DNA of 64,000 bases, from the NCBI RefSeq assembly GCF_900111495.1, contig NZ_FOIU01000002.1:310001-374000 (forward strand). Direction: 5' to 3'. The notes beneath the pieces were generated by a model. The model was not told where the DNA came from. It did not search any database and was given only the letters and a program-made list of their open reading frames with translations. Origin of the DNA: Chryseobacterium wanjuense (GTDB lineage Bacteria > Bacteroidota > Bacteroidia > Flavobacteriales > Weeksellaceae). Shown here in pieces: positions 28,623 to 37,565 of the stretch (the stretch's first letter is position 1; each line of letters starts with the position of its first letter). The position numbers were made by a program, and so were the translations under genes.

Positions 28623-29543
28623 ATGCCTAAAATTTATTTTATTATCGTCACCTACAATGCCATGAAATGGGCAGAAAGATGTTTTACAAGTTTAAGACAA
28701 TCTTCTGTCCCCCTGCATTCTATCGTAATAGATAATGGTTCTACAGACGGCACTCAGGAATATATAAAGACACATTTCCCTGAAGTAGATTTTATTCAGT
28801 CCGACAGCAATCTGGGCTTCGGAAAAGCCAATAATATCGGAATAGAAAAAGCATACAAAGAGGGGGCAGATTTCTTTTATTTGATGAATCAGGATGCCTG
28901 GCTGTATGAAGACAGTCTCGAAAAACTGCTGGAGGCCTTCAATGCCTATCCAAATAAAGATGAAATCGGAATTATCAGTCCGATGCATATTGACGGATCA
29001 GAAAAAAAGCTGGATATTTTCCTGGATAAATACATTTCTTACAACTGCGACAAAACGAGATTGATTTCCGATCTGTATTTTCAGACCCTGAAACCTTTCT
29101 ACGAACTTGATTTTATCAATGCTGCACACTGGCTTTTACCGAGAAATACCATTGAAACGGTGGGTGGCTTTAATCCTTTTTTCTTTCACTACGGCGAAGA
29201 CAACGAGTATGTAAACAGAGTACATTTTCACAAGAAAAAAGTTTTATTGGCTCCCAAAAGCAAGGTGGTACACGATGGGAAGCAGTCTTTACAAAAAGTA
29301 GATTACAATAAATATGCAGATTTAAGAATTGAAACCAATATCATGAATCCTAATTTACCCAATGCTTTCCAACTGGAAAAAAAAGCATTATTACAAAGCA
29401 TGATAAAGAATTTTATTCTATTAAATATTAAAAAATCGAAAAAATTATTTAGCAAATATCAAGATATATCAAAAAAATCTGACATTTTCCAAGATATAAT
29501 AAACAAGGTCAGGAAAAAAGATACCACATTCTTAAAAACATAA
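28623..29543 (+). CDS. Family 2 glycosyltransferase (rhamnosyltransferase-like)
   Basis: The 306-residue protein has the GT2 core: FIIVTYNAMKWAERCF, VIDNGSTDGTQEYI and NLGFGKANNIGI. The metal site is the variant NQDAW, as in many rhamnosyl- and deoxysugar transferases. The acceptor-side motif WLLPRNTIETVGGFNPFFFHYGEDNEY is clear. It is soluble with a basic, helical C-terminus. It lies 12 nt after the small epimerase-like gene. Confidence 0.88.
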   Translation: MPKIYFIIVTYNAMKWAERCFTSLRQSSVPLHSIVIDNGSTDGTQEYIKTHFPEVDFIQSDSNLGFGKANNIGIEKAYKEGADFFYLMNQDAWLYEDSLEKLLEAFNAYPNKDEIGIISPMHIDGSEKKLDIFLDKYISYNCDKTRLISDLYFQTLKPFYELDFINAAHWLLPRNTIETVGGFNPFFFHYGEDNEYVNRVHFHKKKVLLAPKSKVVHDGKQSLQKVDYNKYADLRIETNIMNPNLPNAFQLEKKALLQSMIKNFILLNIKKSKKLFSKYQDISKKSDIFQDIINKVRKKDTTFLKT

Positions 29544-29552
29544 TTTATTATG

Positions 29553-29560
29553 TATTTTTG
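29553..29560 (+). promoter_or_regulatory. Possible internal -7 box
   Basis: TATTTTTG in the 36-nt gap before the polyprenyl-phosphate glycosyltransferase gene matches TAnnTTTG. No -33 TTG is seen, so this is only a candidate internal start. Confidence 0.3.
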
Positions 29561-29579
29561 AAAATCACAAAGCAAATGT

Positions 29580-30503
29580 ATGGATAGAAAAATAAGCCTT
29601 ATTATTCCTGTTTATAACTCATCACAGTTCCTTCATAAAACAGTAAAGGCAGTTGATGACCAGAAAAAAGAATCGAACTGGGATCTTGAATTAATTTTAA
29701 TTGAAGATGGCAGCCCCGACAACAGCTTTGAAGTGATCGAAAAACTTGCAGAAGAGTATCATTACATCAAAGGCATCAAATTATCGAGAAATTTTGGGCA
29801 TCAGATTGCAGTAAGAACAGGGCTAAGCTACGCTACGGGAGACTATATCGCAATCATTGATGATGATTTGCAGGATCCTCCATCCTTACTTCCCAGGTTT
29901 TTTGAGCAGCTGGATCAGGGCTATGAAGTTGCCTATGGTATCAGAAAAAAAAGAAAGGAAGACCGGCTCAAAAAAATTGCCTATGTAAGTTTCTACAGGT
30001 TTTTAAATATGATCAGTGATACCAAAATTCCATTGGATTCAGGAGATTTCTGTGTGATGACGAAAAATGTGAAAGACAAAATGCTTACTCTTCACGAACA
30101 AAACCCTTATTTAAGAGGTATCAGAGCGTGGGTTGGCTTCAAACAGATCGGCCTGGAATACGAAAGAAGCGGAAGAATAGAAGGCGAATCCGGATATTCT
30201 CTGAAAAAGCTTATCAAGATAGCTAAGGATGGGATATTTTCTTTTTCATCCCTTCCCCTGCAGATTATCAGCTTACTCGGAAATACAGGTCTTCTGATTT
30301 CAATATTATTCACGCTCTTCACTATTTTCAGATATTTTAATAACGAAATTGAAGTGGCAGGTTATACCACTATTATTATCCTGATGATGTTCTTTAGCTC
30401 AGTCTTGCTGATTAGCTTAGGAATTATTGGCGAATATATTTACAGAATTTATAACGAAGTAAGAAATAGACCTCATACAATTATAGAAAAAACAATTAAT
30501 TAA
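29580..30503 (+). CDS. Polyprenyl-phosphate glycosyltransferase (GtrB/ArnC/DPM1-like)
   Basis: The 307-residue protein has a GT2 domain with SLIIPVYNSSQFL, LIEDGSPDNSFEVI and the metal site DDDLQDPPSLLP, which is diagnostic for enzymes that load a sugar onto undecaprenyl phosphate. FGHQIAVRTGLSYATGDY is also typical. Two transmembrane segments follow at the C-terminus (about residues 230-250 and 263-285). It would charge the lipid carrier on the cytoplasmic face. The GT-C membrane enzyme encoded two genes downstream is a likely user of the product. Confidence 0.92.
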   Translation: MDRKISLIIPVYNSSQFLHKTVKAVDDQKKESNWDLELILIEDGSPDNSFEVIEKLAEEYHYIKGIKLSRNFGHQIAVRTGLSYATGDYIAIIDDDLQDPPSLLPRFFEQLDQGYEVAYGIRKKRKEDRLKKIAYVSFYRFLNMISDTKIPLDSGDFCVMTKNVKDKMLTLHEQNPYLRGIRAWVGFKQIGLEYERSGRIEGESGYSLKKLIKIAKDGIFSFSSLPLQIISLLGNTGLLISILFTLFTIFRYFNNEIEVAGYTTIIILMMFFSSVLLISLGIIGEYIYRIYNEVRNRPHTIIEKTIN

Positions 30504-30527
30504 GACACAAACTTATCCCACCTAAAA

Positions 30528-31313
30528 ATGAAAGAAAAAATCCAGTCCATTATCGATCCCCATTTTACTTACGAATACAAAGACGGAAAATTTGTTTTCC
30601 TTGAATTTGATGAAGAAATCGTTTCCGACTCTCTCGATAAAATAAAAACTTTTTTTAAAAAATACATCTGGCTGTATGAGCTGCTCATTTATATCATAGC
30701 CCCGCTTTACCCTTCAAGATATTTCTATCTGAAAAAAGTCTTGAAAGAAACGAAGAATACGGATAAAATTGTAGTGAACCTTGGGAGTGGTTATACGGAT
30801 CTGAGGGATGATATCATTAATGTAGACCTTATTCCTTATAGTCCCGTTAATGTACTTTGTGACATCACAAAATTACCTTTTAAAGATAATTCTGTAGACC
30901 AGATCATTAATATCGCCGTATTGGAGCACGTTCCCAATCCTCAGGCTGTAATCGCAGAAATCCACAGGGTTTTAAAACCGGGAGGAAAGCTTTTATGTGA
31001 AATTCCTTTTATGCAGGCTTTCCATGCTTCCCCATATGATTTTCAGAGATATACATATGAAGGGATAAAAGTACAGTTTAAAGATTTTAATAATTTAAAA
31101 ATCCATTCTATCAGTCCGACCGGCGGAATGCTTTGGCCTTTGCAGGAATGGTTTGTGATGTTATTTTCTTTTGGAATCAGACCTTTGCATAATATCTTAC
31201 TGATCATTGTCATGTGTCTTACTTTTCCGATCAAATTTTTAGATGTTATTCTGCAGTATCACCCTCTGAGTAAAAACATCGCATCTGCCTTTATTTTTGA
31301 ATGTGAAAAATAA
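30528..31313 (+). CDS. SAM-dependent methyltransferase (class I)
   Basis: The 261-residue protein has the class I fold signature VVNLGSGYTD (SAM-binding loop I), NVDLIPYSPVNVLCD, DNSVDQIINIAVLEHVPNP and HRVLKPGGKLLCEIP. Its N-terminal region (about 75 residues) and a hydrophobic stretch near residue 225 suggest membrane contact. It sits between the polyprenyl-phosphate enzyme and the GT-C protein. It could methylate a sugar or a lipid-linked intermediate. In ABC-transporter systems a terminal methyl group can stop chain growth, so a capping role is possible but unproven. Confidence 0.85.
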   Translation: MKEKIQSIIDPHFTYEYKDGKFVFLEFDEEIVSDSLDKIKTFFKKYIWLYELLIYIIAPLYPSRYFYLKKVLKETKNTDKIVVNLGSGYTDLRDDIINVDLIPYSPVNVLCDITKLPFKDNSVDQIINIAVLEHVPNPQAVIAEIHRVLKPGGKLLCEIPFMQAFHASPYDFQRYTYEGIKVQFKDFNNLKIHSISPTGGMLWPLQEWFVMLFSFGIRPLHNILLIIVMCLTFPIKFLDVILQYHPLSKNIASAFIFECEK

Positions 31314-31320
31314 TAGTGTT

Positions 31321-32919
31321 ATGAAGAAAGTACTTCAGAATCCTGTTTATTTTTTGTCTTGTCTGATATTTCTTATTGCAACAGCATTTTTGGCATATCT
31401 TACATACAGCAATCTCGATAAAGGATTTATTTTCAACGACGAAGCCTATTATTTGTCTTATTACAGCAATAATGGAGGCTATCTGAGTTTTGACAGAACT
31501 AATTTTTTCAGAATATTCAGGTTTTTATACACTCCGAATATTTATCATTTCAGAGTTATTTCTATCACAACTCTCGTTGTAAGCAATTTTTTACTTTGCT
31601 ATTCTACCTTTAAATATCTGAGATTCAATAATTATCTTGTTTTATACAGCTTATTGGGTATTTTCATAGGATTTGAAAGCTGGAGCATCAGCAATCTGAT
31701 TATCCAGCAATACATTGGTAATACAATTCTTGTTAATATCGGAGTCTCACTCATGCTTATTTCTCTGATTGTCAGGAAACAATTTTTCATCGTACTTTCG
31801 GGTTTTGTCTTATCATTTGTGCTTTTCAACGGAAACTCGCACAGTATTATTATTTTTCCGATACTGGCATTTTTTATACTAAGTGATGCTAAAAACAGGA
31901 GATCAAACCTACTGTATTTCTTTATGGGATTTATAGCCGGAATTGTTGTGTATTTCACCTTTCTGGACACTTTTGATAATTTTATTTATCAATTTAAATT
32001 TCTCAAAGAATATCTTAGCTTCCATAGAAAACAGCACTCAAAATCCTTTATGGTTTTATGGTGTGTGTATCTTTTCCTCAATGCTATTTTACCCGTTGCC
32101 ATAGCTTATTTTTTATTATGGAGAGCTAAATTTTCTGAGTCATCTTTAAAAGTTTTAGATAAAATTCTAGCAGTAATAGGCATTATTACAGTGTTGTCAT
32201 TTTACTTTTATTATGAATATTATATTTTTTCTTTTATCATCTTTACTCACTTATTAGCTTTAAGATTCTGGGTCGAGAAGACTGAAACCAAGAATAGCAA
32301 ATACATTATTATTTTACTTTTGATCATACCTTATTGTCTGGCTTTTGGCTCACAGACATGGTTTCATTTAAGATTGAATGCTTATAAATTTTATTATTTC
32401 CTTCTTATTTTTATTTGTTTGGTAAAGCTTTATAAAAATAATTTGTGGATGATCGGATATCTGGTGCATATTGTAACAATGACGATCATTTTTCCCAGAA
32501 TTATCCACGACAAAGGCTGGAAAGATTTCGTATTCACCGAGCAAACCGAAAAAGTAAAAGTAAACGGCTACGATTTATATTTGGATAAAGGAAGAAAAAA
32601 AGACCTTGAAGATCTCCGCCCTTATCTGGAAAATCAGGACAATGTGATCTACTCTAGCAATCACCTGATGGGCTATTTGTATATTTTAAAAGCAAATCCG
32701 CCTATTTATTATTACTTTACCCTGAAAGATTACATCAGGTTTATCATCAAAAAAGTTGGGAAAACTCCCGATGATTTTATCTATATTGAAAGTAACGATT
32801 ACCCTTTCTATCCTAAAGAAATTGTACCTTTAAAGTTCGTAAGCCATCCGGAAAATTACAAAGTCGTAAAAACCGGAAGATTTACAATATACCTTCCCTC
32901 AAACTTTAAAAAAAAATAA
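31321..32919 (+). CDS. GT-C-type membrane glycosyltransferase
   Basis: The 532-residue protein has about ten to eleven transmembrane segments followed by a soluble C-terminal domain of roughly 120 residues. Between the first two segments lies FIFNDEAYYL (Asp40-Glu41), the acidic motif used by GT-C enzymes such as ArnT and PMT, which take sugars from polyprenyl phosphate outside the inner membrane. The polyprenyl-phosphate sugar synthase two genes upstream is a plausible donor maker. A TTG start 24 nt upstream would overlap the methyltransferase gene, so the ATG at 31321 is preferred. No GtrA-type flippase gene is seen. Confidence 0.75.
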   Translation: MKKVLQNPVYFLSCLIFLIATAFLAYLTYSNLDKGFIFNDEAYYLSYYSNNGGYLSFDRTNFFRIFRFLYTPNIYHFRVISITTLVVSNFLLCYSTFKYLRFNNYLVLYSLLGIFIGFESWSISNLIIQQYIGNTILVNIGVSLMLISLIVRKQFFIVLSGFVLSFVLFNGNSHSIIIFPILAFFILSDAKNRRSNLLYFFMGFIAGIVVYFTFLDTFDNFIYQFKFLKEYLSFHRKQHSKSFMVLWCVYLFLNAILPVAIAYFLLWRAKFSESSLKVLDKILAVIGIITVLSFYFYYEYYIFSFIIFTHLLALRFWVEKTETKNSKYIIILLLIIPYCLAFGSQTWFHLRLNAYKFYYFLLIFICLVKLYKNNLWMIGYLVHIVTMTIIFPRIIHDKGWKDFVFTEQTEKVKVNGYDLYLDKGRKKDLEDLRPYLENQDNVIYSSNHLMGYLYILKANPPIYYYFTLKDYIRFIIKKVGKTPDDFIYIESNDYPFYPKEIVPLKFVSHPENYKVVKTGRFTIYLPSNFKKK

Positions 32920-32920
32920 A

Positions 32921-34717
32921 ATGTGTGGAATAGCCGGAATAATAGCTAATAACGCTAGAAATTACCAGGAAGAACTCAAAAGAATGACAGACTCCATCGC
33001 ACATCGCGGTCCGGATTCTGCCGATTTTGAATTTTATGAAAATGCAGCATTGGGGCATCGCAGACTTTCCATTATCGATCTTTCCGATACGGGAAAACAA
33101 CCCATGCTTTCCAGTACAAAAAATGAATGTATCGTTCTGAATGGCGAGATCTACGGCTATCAAAACATTAAAGCCCAATATCCCGAATATCCCTATCGCG
33201 GAACTTCTGACACAGAAGTCATTCTTGCAATGTATCAGAGAAAAAAAGAAAACCTGATCCATGATCTTCCGGGAATGTTTGCATTCGCCATCTGGGACAA
33301 CGAAAAACAGGAGTTATTCTGCGCAAGAGACCGTTTTGGTGAAAAGCCTTTCTTTTACGCCATCGGGAAAAACAACGAATTTATTTTCGCCTCTGAAATT
33401 AAAGCTATTTTAGCTTCAGGGCTCATTCAGCCGAAAGTGAATCAGGAAGCAATTTCCTATTATCTACAGTACGGATATGTGAGTACCTATCACAGTATTT
33501 ACGAAAATATTTACACCCTTCCTCCGGCTCATCAGCTGATCTGGAAAAACGGGAAAATTAATATCTCAAGATATTACAGTCTCCCAGCAAAAGACCGGGT
33601 TTTAAGCCTTTCTGATGCTAAGGATGAATTTATATATTTATTAAAAAATGCCGTTCAGAAACAGCTTATTGCCGACGTAGAAGTGGGTAGTTTTCTAAGT
33701 GGCGGACTGGATTCTTCTTCGATTGTGGCTTTGGTGGCAGAGTTTTTACCGAGACAGACCACCATCAGTTTTGGCTACGATCATGAAGACAGCGAACTAA
33801 AATATGCCAAAGAAATTGCCGATAAATATCAGACCAATCATGTTGAAGTACACGAAAAGAAAGAAGATCTGGCAACTTCCCTGTTAAAGATTTCTCCATT
33901 TTTTGATGAGCCTTTTGCTGATATTTCTTTTATTCCGCATTTTGAGATTTGCAGGAATGCAAGGAAAAACCTTACCGTCGTGCTTTCCGGAGATGTCGGA
34001 GACGAATTATTCGGAGGGTACAATTTTTATCGTGTTGAAAATCAGCTAAGAAATCATTTCAGCTATAAAAATATTGTGGCTAAGTTTGGGTTACAATTAT
34101 ATCAGAAATTAAAGCCGGTTTCATTTATTACCCAAAAGAATCTGGCTCATGAAAATATCCTGGATTTCCATCAGAATTTTGTGAGAAATTCATTTAATAA
34201 AGAAGAAAAAAATGCGCTGGGAATTACGGCGGCTTACGAGCAACCTTATAGTTTCACCCCGGATCCGCATTCTTTAAACGACATCATGAGGGTTGACCTA
34301 GAAGGCTATGTTCCCGGAAATATGATGGTAAAATCCGACAGAATGGCTATGGCCAATTCACTGGAAGTGAGAACACCTTTTCTTGATATCGATTTTGCAG
34401 AATTTTGCATCCAGCTTCCGGAACAGTTGAAACTGGATAACGAAAACGACAAAATCATCCTTCGTGAAGCGATGGGGTCTTACTGGACGGAAACCATCCG
34501 AAACCGCCACAAGCAAGGCTTTGGAATGAGTGTGAAAAGTTGGTTTGAAGAAGAAAACCTCATCAGTCTTTCCAACGATTTATTGAAAAATCCGAATCAG
34601 AAGGTTTTTAATTATATTGATTTTAAAGCCACACAAAAGTTCCTGAATAAGGATCACAAGCACTGGAATCTATTGCAATTGGCCCTTTGGGCTCATAATA
34701 ACCAAAATGTTTTATAA
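32921..34717 (+). CDS. asnB: Asparagine synthetase-like glutamine-dependent amidotransferase
   Basis: The 598-residue protein starts with MCGIAGII, exposing the catalytic Cys2 of class II glutamine amidotransferases. It has AHRGPDSADF, the glutamine-site residues RLSIIDLS and NGEIYGY, and a synthetase domain with the ATP PP-loop SGGLDSSS. Further signatures are SGDVGDELFGGYNFY and EVRTPFLDIDFAEF. AsnB proteins inside polysaccharide loci often amidate uronic acids rather than aspartate. With ugd in the same locus, amidation of a glucuronate-derived residue is a good hypothesis. It overlaps the next gene by 1 nt (TAATG). Confidence 0.92.
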   Translation: MCGIAGIIANNARNYQEELKRMTDSIAHRGPDSADFEFYENAALGHRRLSIIDLSDTGKQPMLSSTKNECIVLNGEIYGYQNIKAQYPEYPYRGTSDTEVILAMYQRKKENLIHDLPGMFAFAIWDNEKQELFCARDRFGEKPFFYAIGKNNEFIFASEIKAILASGLIQPKVNQEAISYYLQYGYVSTYHSIYENIYTLPPAHQLIWKNGKINISRYYSLPAKDRVLSLSDAKDEFIYLLKNAVQKQLIADVEVGSFLSGGLDSSSIVALVAEFLPRQTTISFGYDHEDSELKYAKEIADKYQTNHVEVHEKKEDLATSLLKISPFFDEPFADISFIPHFEICRNARKNLTVVLSGDVGDELFGGYNFYRVENQLRNHFSYKNIVAKFGLQLYQKLKPVSFITQKNLAHENILDFHQNFVRNSFNKEEKNALGITAAYEQPYSFTPDPHSLNDIMRVDLEGYVPGNMMVKSDRMAMANSLEVRTPFLDIDFAEFCIQLPEQLKLDNENDKIILREAMGSYWTETIRNRHKQGFGMSVKSWFEEENLISLSNDLLKNPNQKVFNYIDFKATQKFLNKDHKHWNLLQLALWAHNNQNVL

Positions 34718-35652
34718 TGCTTGATATTTCTGTAATCATTCCGGTTTATAATGCAGGTCAGTTTTTAGAAAAATCTGTAGAATCTGCCGTACATTTTGAT
34801 GAAGTAAAGGAGATTATTTTAGTTGAAGATAAATCCACAGACAATTCATTGGAAATCTGCCGGAAATTAGCTTCCGAAAATCCGAAAATAAAACTGTTTC
34901 AGCATCCTGATCAGGGAAATCATGGAGCCGGAGCAACCCGAAATCTGGGAATAGAAAAGGCAACAGGAAGTTTTATTACTTTTTTAGATGCCGATGATTA
35001 TTACCTTCCCAACCGATTCGATGCGGAAAAGGAAATTTTTAATGATCCTAAAATTGAAGGCGTTTTCGGAGCGATCGGTGTAGAATATCTTACAGAAAAA
35101 GGCAAGCAGGAGTATCAGACAAAATTTAAAGATGCTGCTCTTACGACGGTAAATTATCCCGCTGAAGGAGAAGAAGTTTTCAGAGGACTGCTGAGCTTAA
35201 CGCCTAAAGCTTTCGGCACTTTTTTTCACCTGAATGCATTAACCATCAGAAAATCTGCCCTTGATCGGGCACAGCTGCGTTTCAACAAAGATCTGCGGGT
35301 GCATCAGGATTCTGATTTTAATATCAAGCTGGCGTATCACTGTCATTTGAAATCCGGGATTATTGATAAAGCCATTGCAATCCGTGGAATTCATGATGAC
35401 AACAGAATTACAAAAATCGTTCAGTATTCTCCACAGTACAACCAAAGACAATATCTTTACTGGAAGTCGCTGTATGACTGGGCAAGTTCGAAAGGGCTGC
35501 CTGCGGAATATCAGAAAAGAATTTATTTAAGTTATAAATCTTTTGACCTTTCTCAGAAAAAAGGATTGGCAAAATACAGCAATATTGTATTGGAAGGACT
35601 CAAAAACCCGGAAATATTGAAGACAAAATATCGCTTTAATTATTATAAATAA
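34717..35652 (+). CDS. Family 2 glycosyltransferase (first of three tandem paralogs)
   Basis: The 311-residue protein has the GT2 core ISVIIPVYNAGQFLEK, VEDKSTDNSLEIC, GNHGAGATRNLGIEKA and the DxD motif in FLDADDYYLPNRFDAE. It shares the same skeleton with the next two genes but is clearly more divergent, especially after residue 130. Its start codon overlaps the asnB stop. It is soluble, with a basic C-terminus. Substrate unknown. Confidence 0.9.
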   Translation: MLDISVIIPVYNAGQFLEKSVESAVHFDEVKEIILVEDKSTDNSLEICRKLASENPKIKLFQHPDQGNHGAGATRNLGIEKATGSFITFLDADDYYLPNRFDAEKEIFNDPKIEGVFGAIGVEYLTEKGKQEYQTKFKDAALTTVNYPAEGEEVFRGLLSLTPKAFGTFFHLNALTIRKSALDRAQLRFNKDLRVHQDSDFNIKLAYHCHLKSGIIDKAIAIRGIHDDNRITKIVQYSPQYNQRQYLYWKSLYDWASSKGLPAEYQKRIYLSYKSFDLSQKKGLAKYSNIVLEGLKNPEILKTKYRFNYYK

Positions 35653-35654
35653 AG

Positions 35655-36596
35655 ATGAATATTTCCGTGATCATTCCCGTGTACAATGCGGAAAAATATG
35701 TTGCCCAGGCTGTAGAATCTGCTCTTCAGTTTGAGGAGGTCTATGAAGTTATTTTAATTGAAGACAAATCTCCAGACAATGCATTGATCATTTGTGAAGA
35801 GCTGACGCAAAAATATGACCGGGTAAAACTCTTCCAGCATCCGGACAAAGGAAATCACGGAGCTTCGACTTCTAGGAATTTGGGAATCGAAAAATCAACG
35901 GGAGATTTTATCGCTTTTCTTGATGCGGATGATTATTACCTCCCCAACCGTTTCGATGCGGAAAAAGAACTTTTCAAAGATCCCAAAGTGGAGGGTGTTT
36001 ATGGAGCGATGGGCGTTCATTTTTATTCTGAAAAAGCCAAGGAACAATATTATAAAGTTTTTAGAAGCTCTTTAACAACCGTTTATAAAAAATATCACCC
36101 TAAGGACGTTTTTCCGGGGCAATTGTATCTGTTGGGGAGTTTTGGGATGTTTAGTATTGTTGCACTTACGATTCGCAAAGATTCTTTAATAAACAAAATG
36201 CATCCCTTTTTCAGACCCAATTTAAAGCTTCATGAAGATTCGGAATTTTTGTTCCGATTGTCCTATTATCTGGATCTTTATCCCGGAAGTATTGACAAAC
36301 CGGTTGCTCAACGAGGGGTACACGAAGAAAACAGGATCACAAAAGTAGGCATCAATAAAAAAAAGCCCGTGCTCTCAAGGTATATTTTCTGGAAACACGT
36401 AAATGAATGGGCCAGTAAAGAAAAAAATATGCCCGAAAATATTAAAATTCACATCAAAAGGATGGAGCGAAGCTTTGAAATCGCCCACACTCCCAACCCT
36501 AAGAAGTGGGCAATGATTCTTAAATATTTAATCCTGGATTATCCAAGCATAAGGTCGGGATTATATAACATAAACTTCAGAAATACAATAATTTAA
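35655..36596 (+). CDS. Family 2 glycosyltransferase (second tandem paralog)
   Basis: The 313-residue protein has ISVIIPVYNAEKYVAQ, the DxD motif in FLDADDYYLPNRFDAE and the acceptor-side HEDSEFLFRLSYYLDLYPG. It aligns with the following gene over its whole length without gaps and with high identity, including an identical end segment (DYPSIRSGLYNINFR). This indicates a fairly recent tandem duplication. In this copy GNHGASTSRN replaces the GNHGAGxTRN of the other two. It lies 2 nt after its neighbour. Confidence 0.9.
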   Translation: MNISVIIPVYNAEKYVAQAVESALQFEEVYEVILIEDKSPDNALIICEELTQKYDRVKLFQHPDKGNHGASTSRNLGIEKSTGDFIAFLDADDYYLPNRFDAEKELFKDPKVEGVYGAMGVHFYSEKAKEQYYKVFRSSLTTVYKKYHPKDVFPGQLYLLGSFGMFSIVALTIRKDSLINKMHPFFRPNLKLHEDSEFLFRLSYYLDLYPGSIDKPVAQRGVHEENRITKVGINKKKPVLSRYIFWKHVNEWASKEKNMPENIKIHIKRMERSFEIAHTPNPKKWAMILKYLILDYPSIRSGLYNINFRNTII

Positions 36597-36623
36597 TTCT
36601 TTTTTTTAATACAACACTAAACA

Positions 36624-37565
36624 ATGAAAATCTCTGTAATTGTTCCGGTTTACAACGCTGAAAAATATGTAACCCAGGCTGTGGAATCTGCTCTGCAGTT
36701 TGAGGAAGTATATGAAGTCATTTTAATTGAAGATAAATCTCCGGACAATGCGCTGGAAGTTTGTCAGCAATTGGCTCAGAAACACGACCGGGTAAAGCTT
36801 TTCCAACATCCCGACAAGGGAAATCACGGAGCAGGACCAACAAGGAATCTAGGTCTGGAAAATGCAACGGGAGACTTTATTGCCTTCCTGGATGCCGATG
36901 ATTACTATCTTCCGAACCGTTTTGATGCAGAGAGAGAACTTTTTAAAGACCCTAAAATAGAAGGCGTTTACGGAGCATTGGGGGTACATTATTATTCTGA
37001 AAAAGCAAAGGAACAATATTATAAAGTGTTTGGAGACCGATTGACCACCGTTCATAAAAGACATGATCCAAAGGATGTATTTCCCGGACAAATCAATATG
37101 AAAGGAAGTTTCGGGCTTTTCAGCATTGATACTTTAACGATACGAAGAGATGCTTTGGTGAAAAAATTAAAGCCATTTTTTAAAACGCATTTAAGGCTTC
37201 ATCAGGATACGGAATTTTTGTTCAGGCTTTCCTATTATCTGGATCTTTATCCTGGGATTTTAGATAAAGCTGTTGCCATGAGAGGCGTCCACGAAAATAA
37301 CAGAATCACAAAAGTTGATACTAAAAAAGTAAAACCTGCAACTACAAAAGTGCTTCTTTGGAGAGAAATAAACAATTGGGCGAAAGACGAAAACACGCTT
37401 CCACAAGATGTAAAAGTACATATCAGAAGAATGCACCGCAGCTATGAAATTGCGCTTGCTCCACCTGCAAAAAAATGGGGAATGATTGCAAAATATCTGA
37501 TCACGGATTATCCGAGTATCCGGTCTGGACTTTATAATATCAATTTCAGGGAATATTTATTTTAA
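36624..37565 (+). CDS. Family 2 glycosyltransferase (third tandem paralog)
   Basis: This 313-residue protein is the closest relative of the preceding one, with the same GT2 motifs (ISVIVPVYNAEKYVTQ, DADDYYLPNRFDAE, LHQDTEFLFRLSYYLDLYPG). Differences cluster in the middle and near residues 235-270, where acceptor contacts are expected, so the two copies may add different or successive sugars. Its 3' end overlaps the 3' end of the opposite-strand SGNH gene by 9 nt, with no terminator between them. This point is the boundary of the inverted block. Confidence 0.9.
   Translation: MKISVIVPVYNAEKYVTQAVESALQFEEVYEVILIEDKSPDNALEVCQQLAQKHDRVKLFQHPDKGNHGAGPTRNLGLENATGDFIAFLDADDYYLPNRFDAERELFKDPKIEGVYGALGVHYYSEKAKEQYYKVFGDRLTTVHKRHDPKDVFPGQINMKGSFGLFSIDTLTIRRDALVKKLKPFFKTHLRLHQDTEFLFRLSYYLDLYPGILDKAVAMRGVHENNRITKVDTKKVKPATTKVLLWREINNWAKDENTLPQDVKVHIRRMHRSYEIALAPPAKKWGMIAKYLITDYPSIRSGLYNINFREYLF

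Noticed and set aside
31297..31320. TTG start for the GT-C membrane protein
   Set aside because: It overlaps the methyltransferase gene; an ATG follows 7 nt after that gene's stop.
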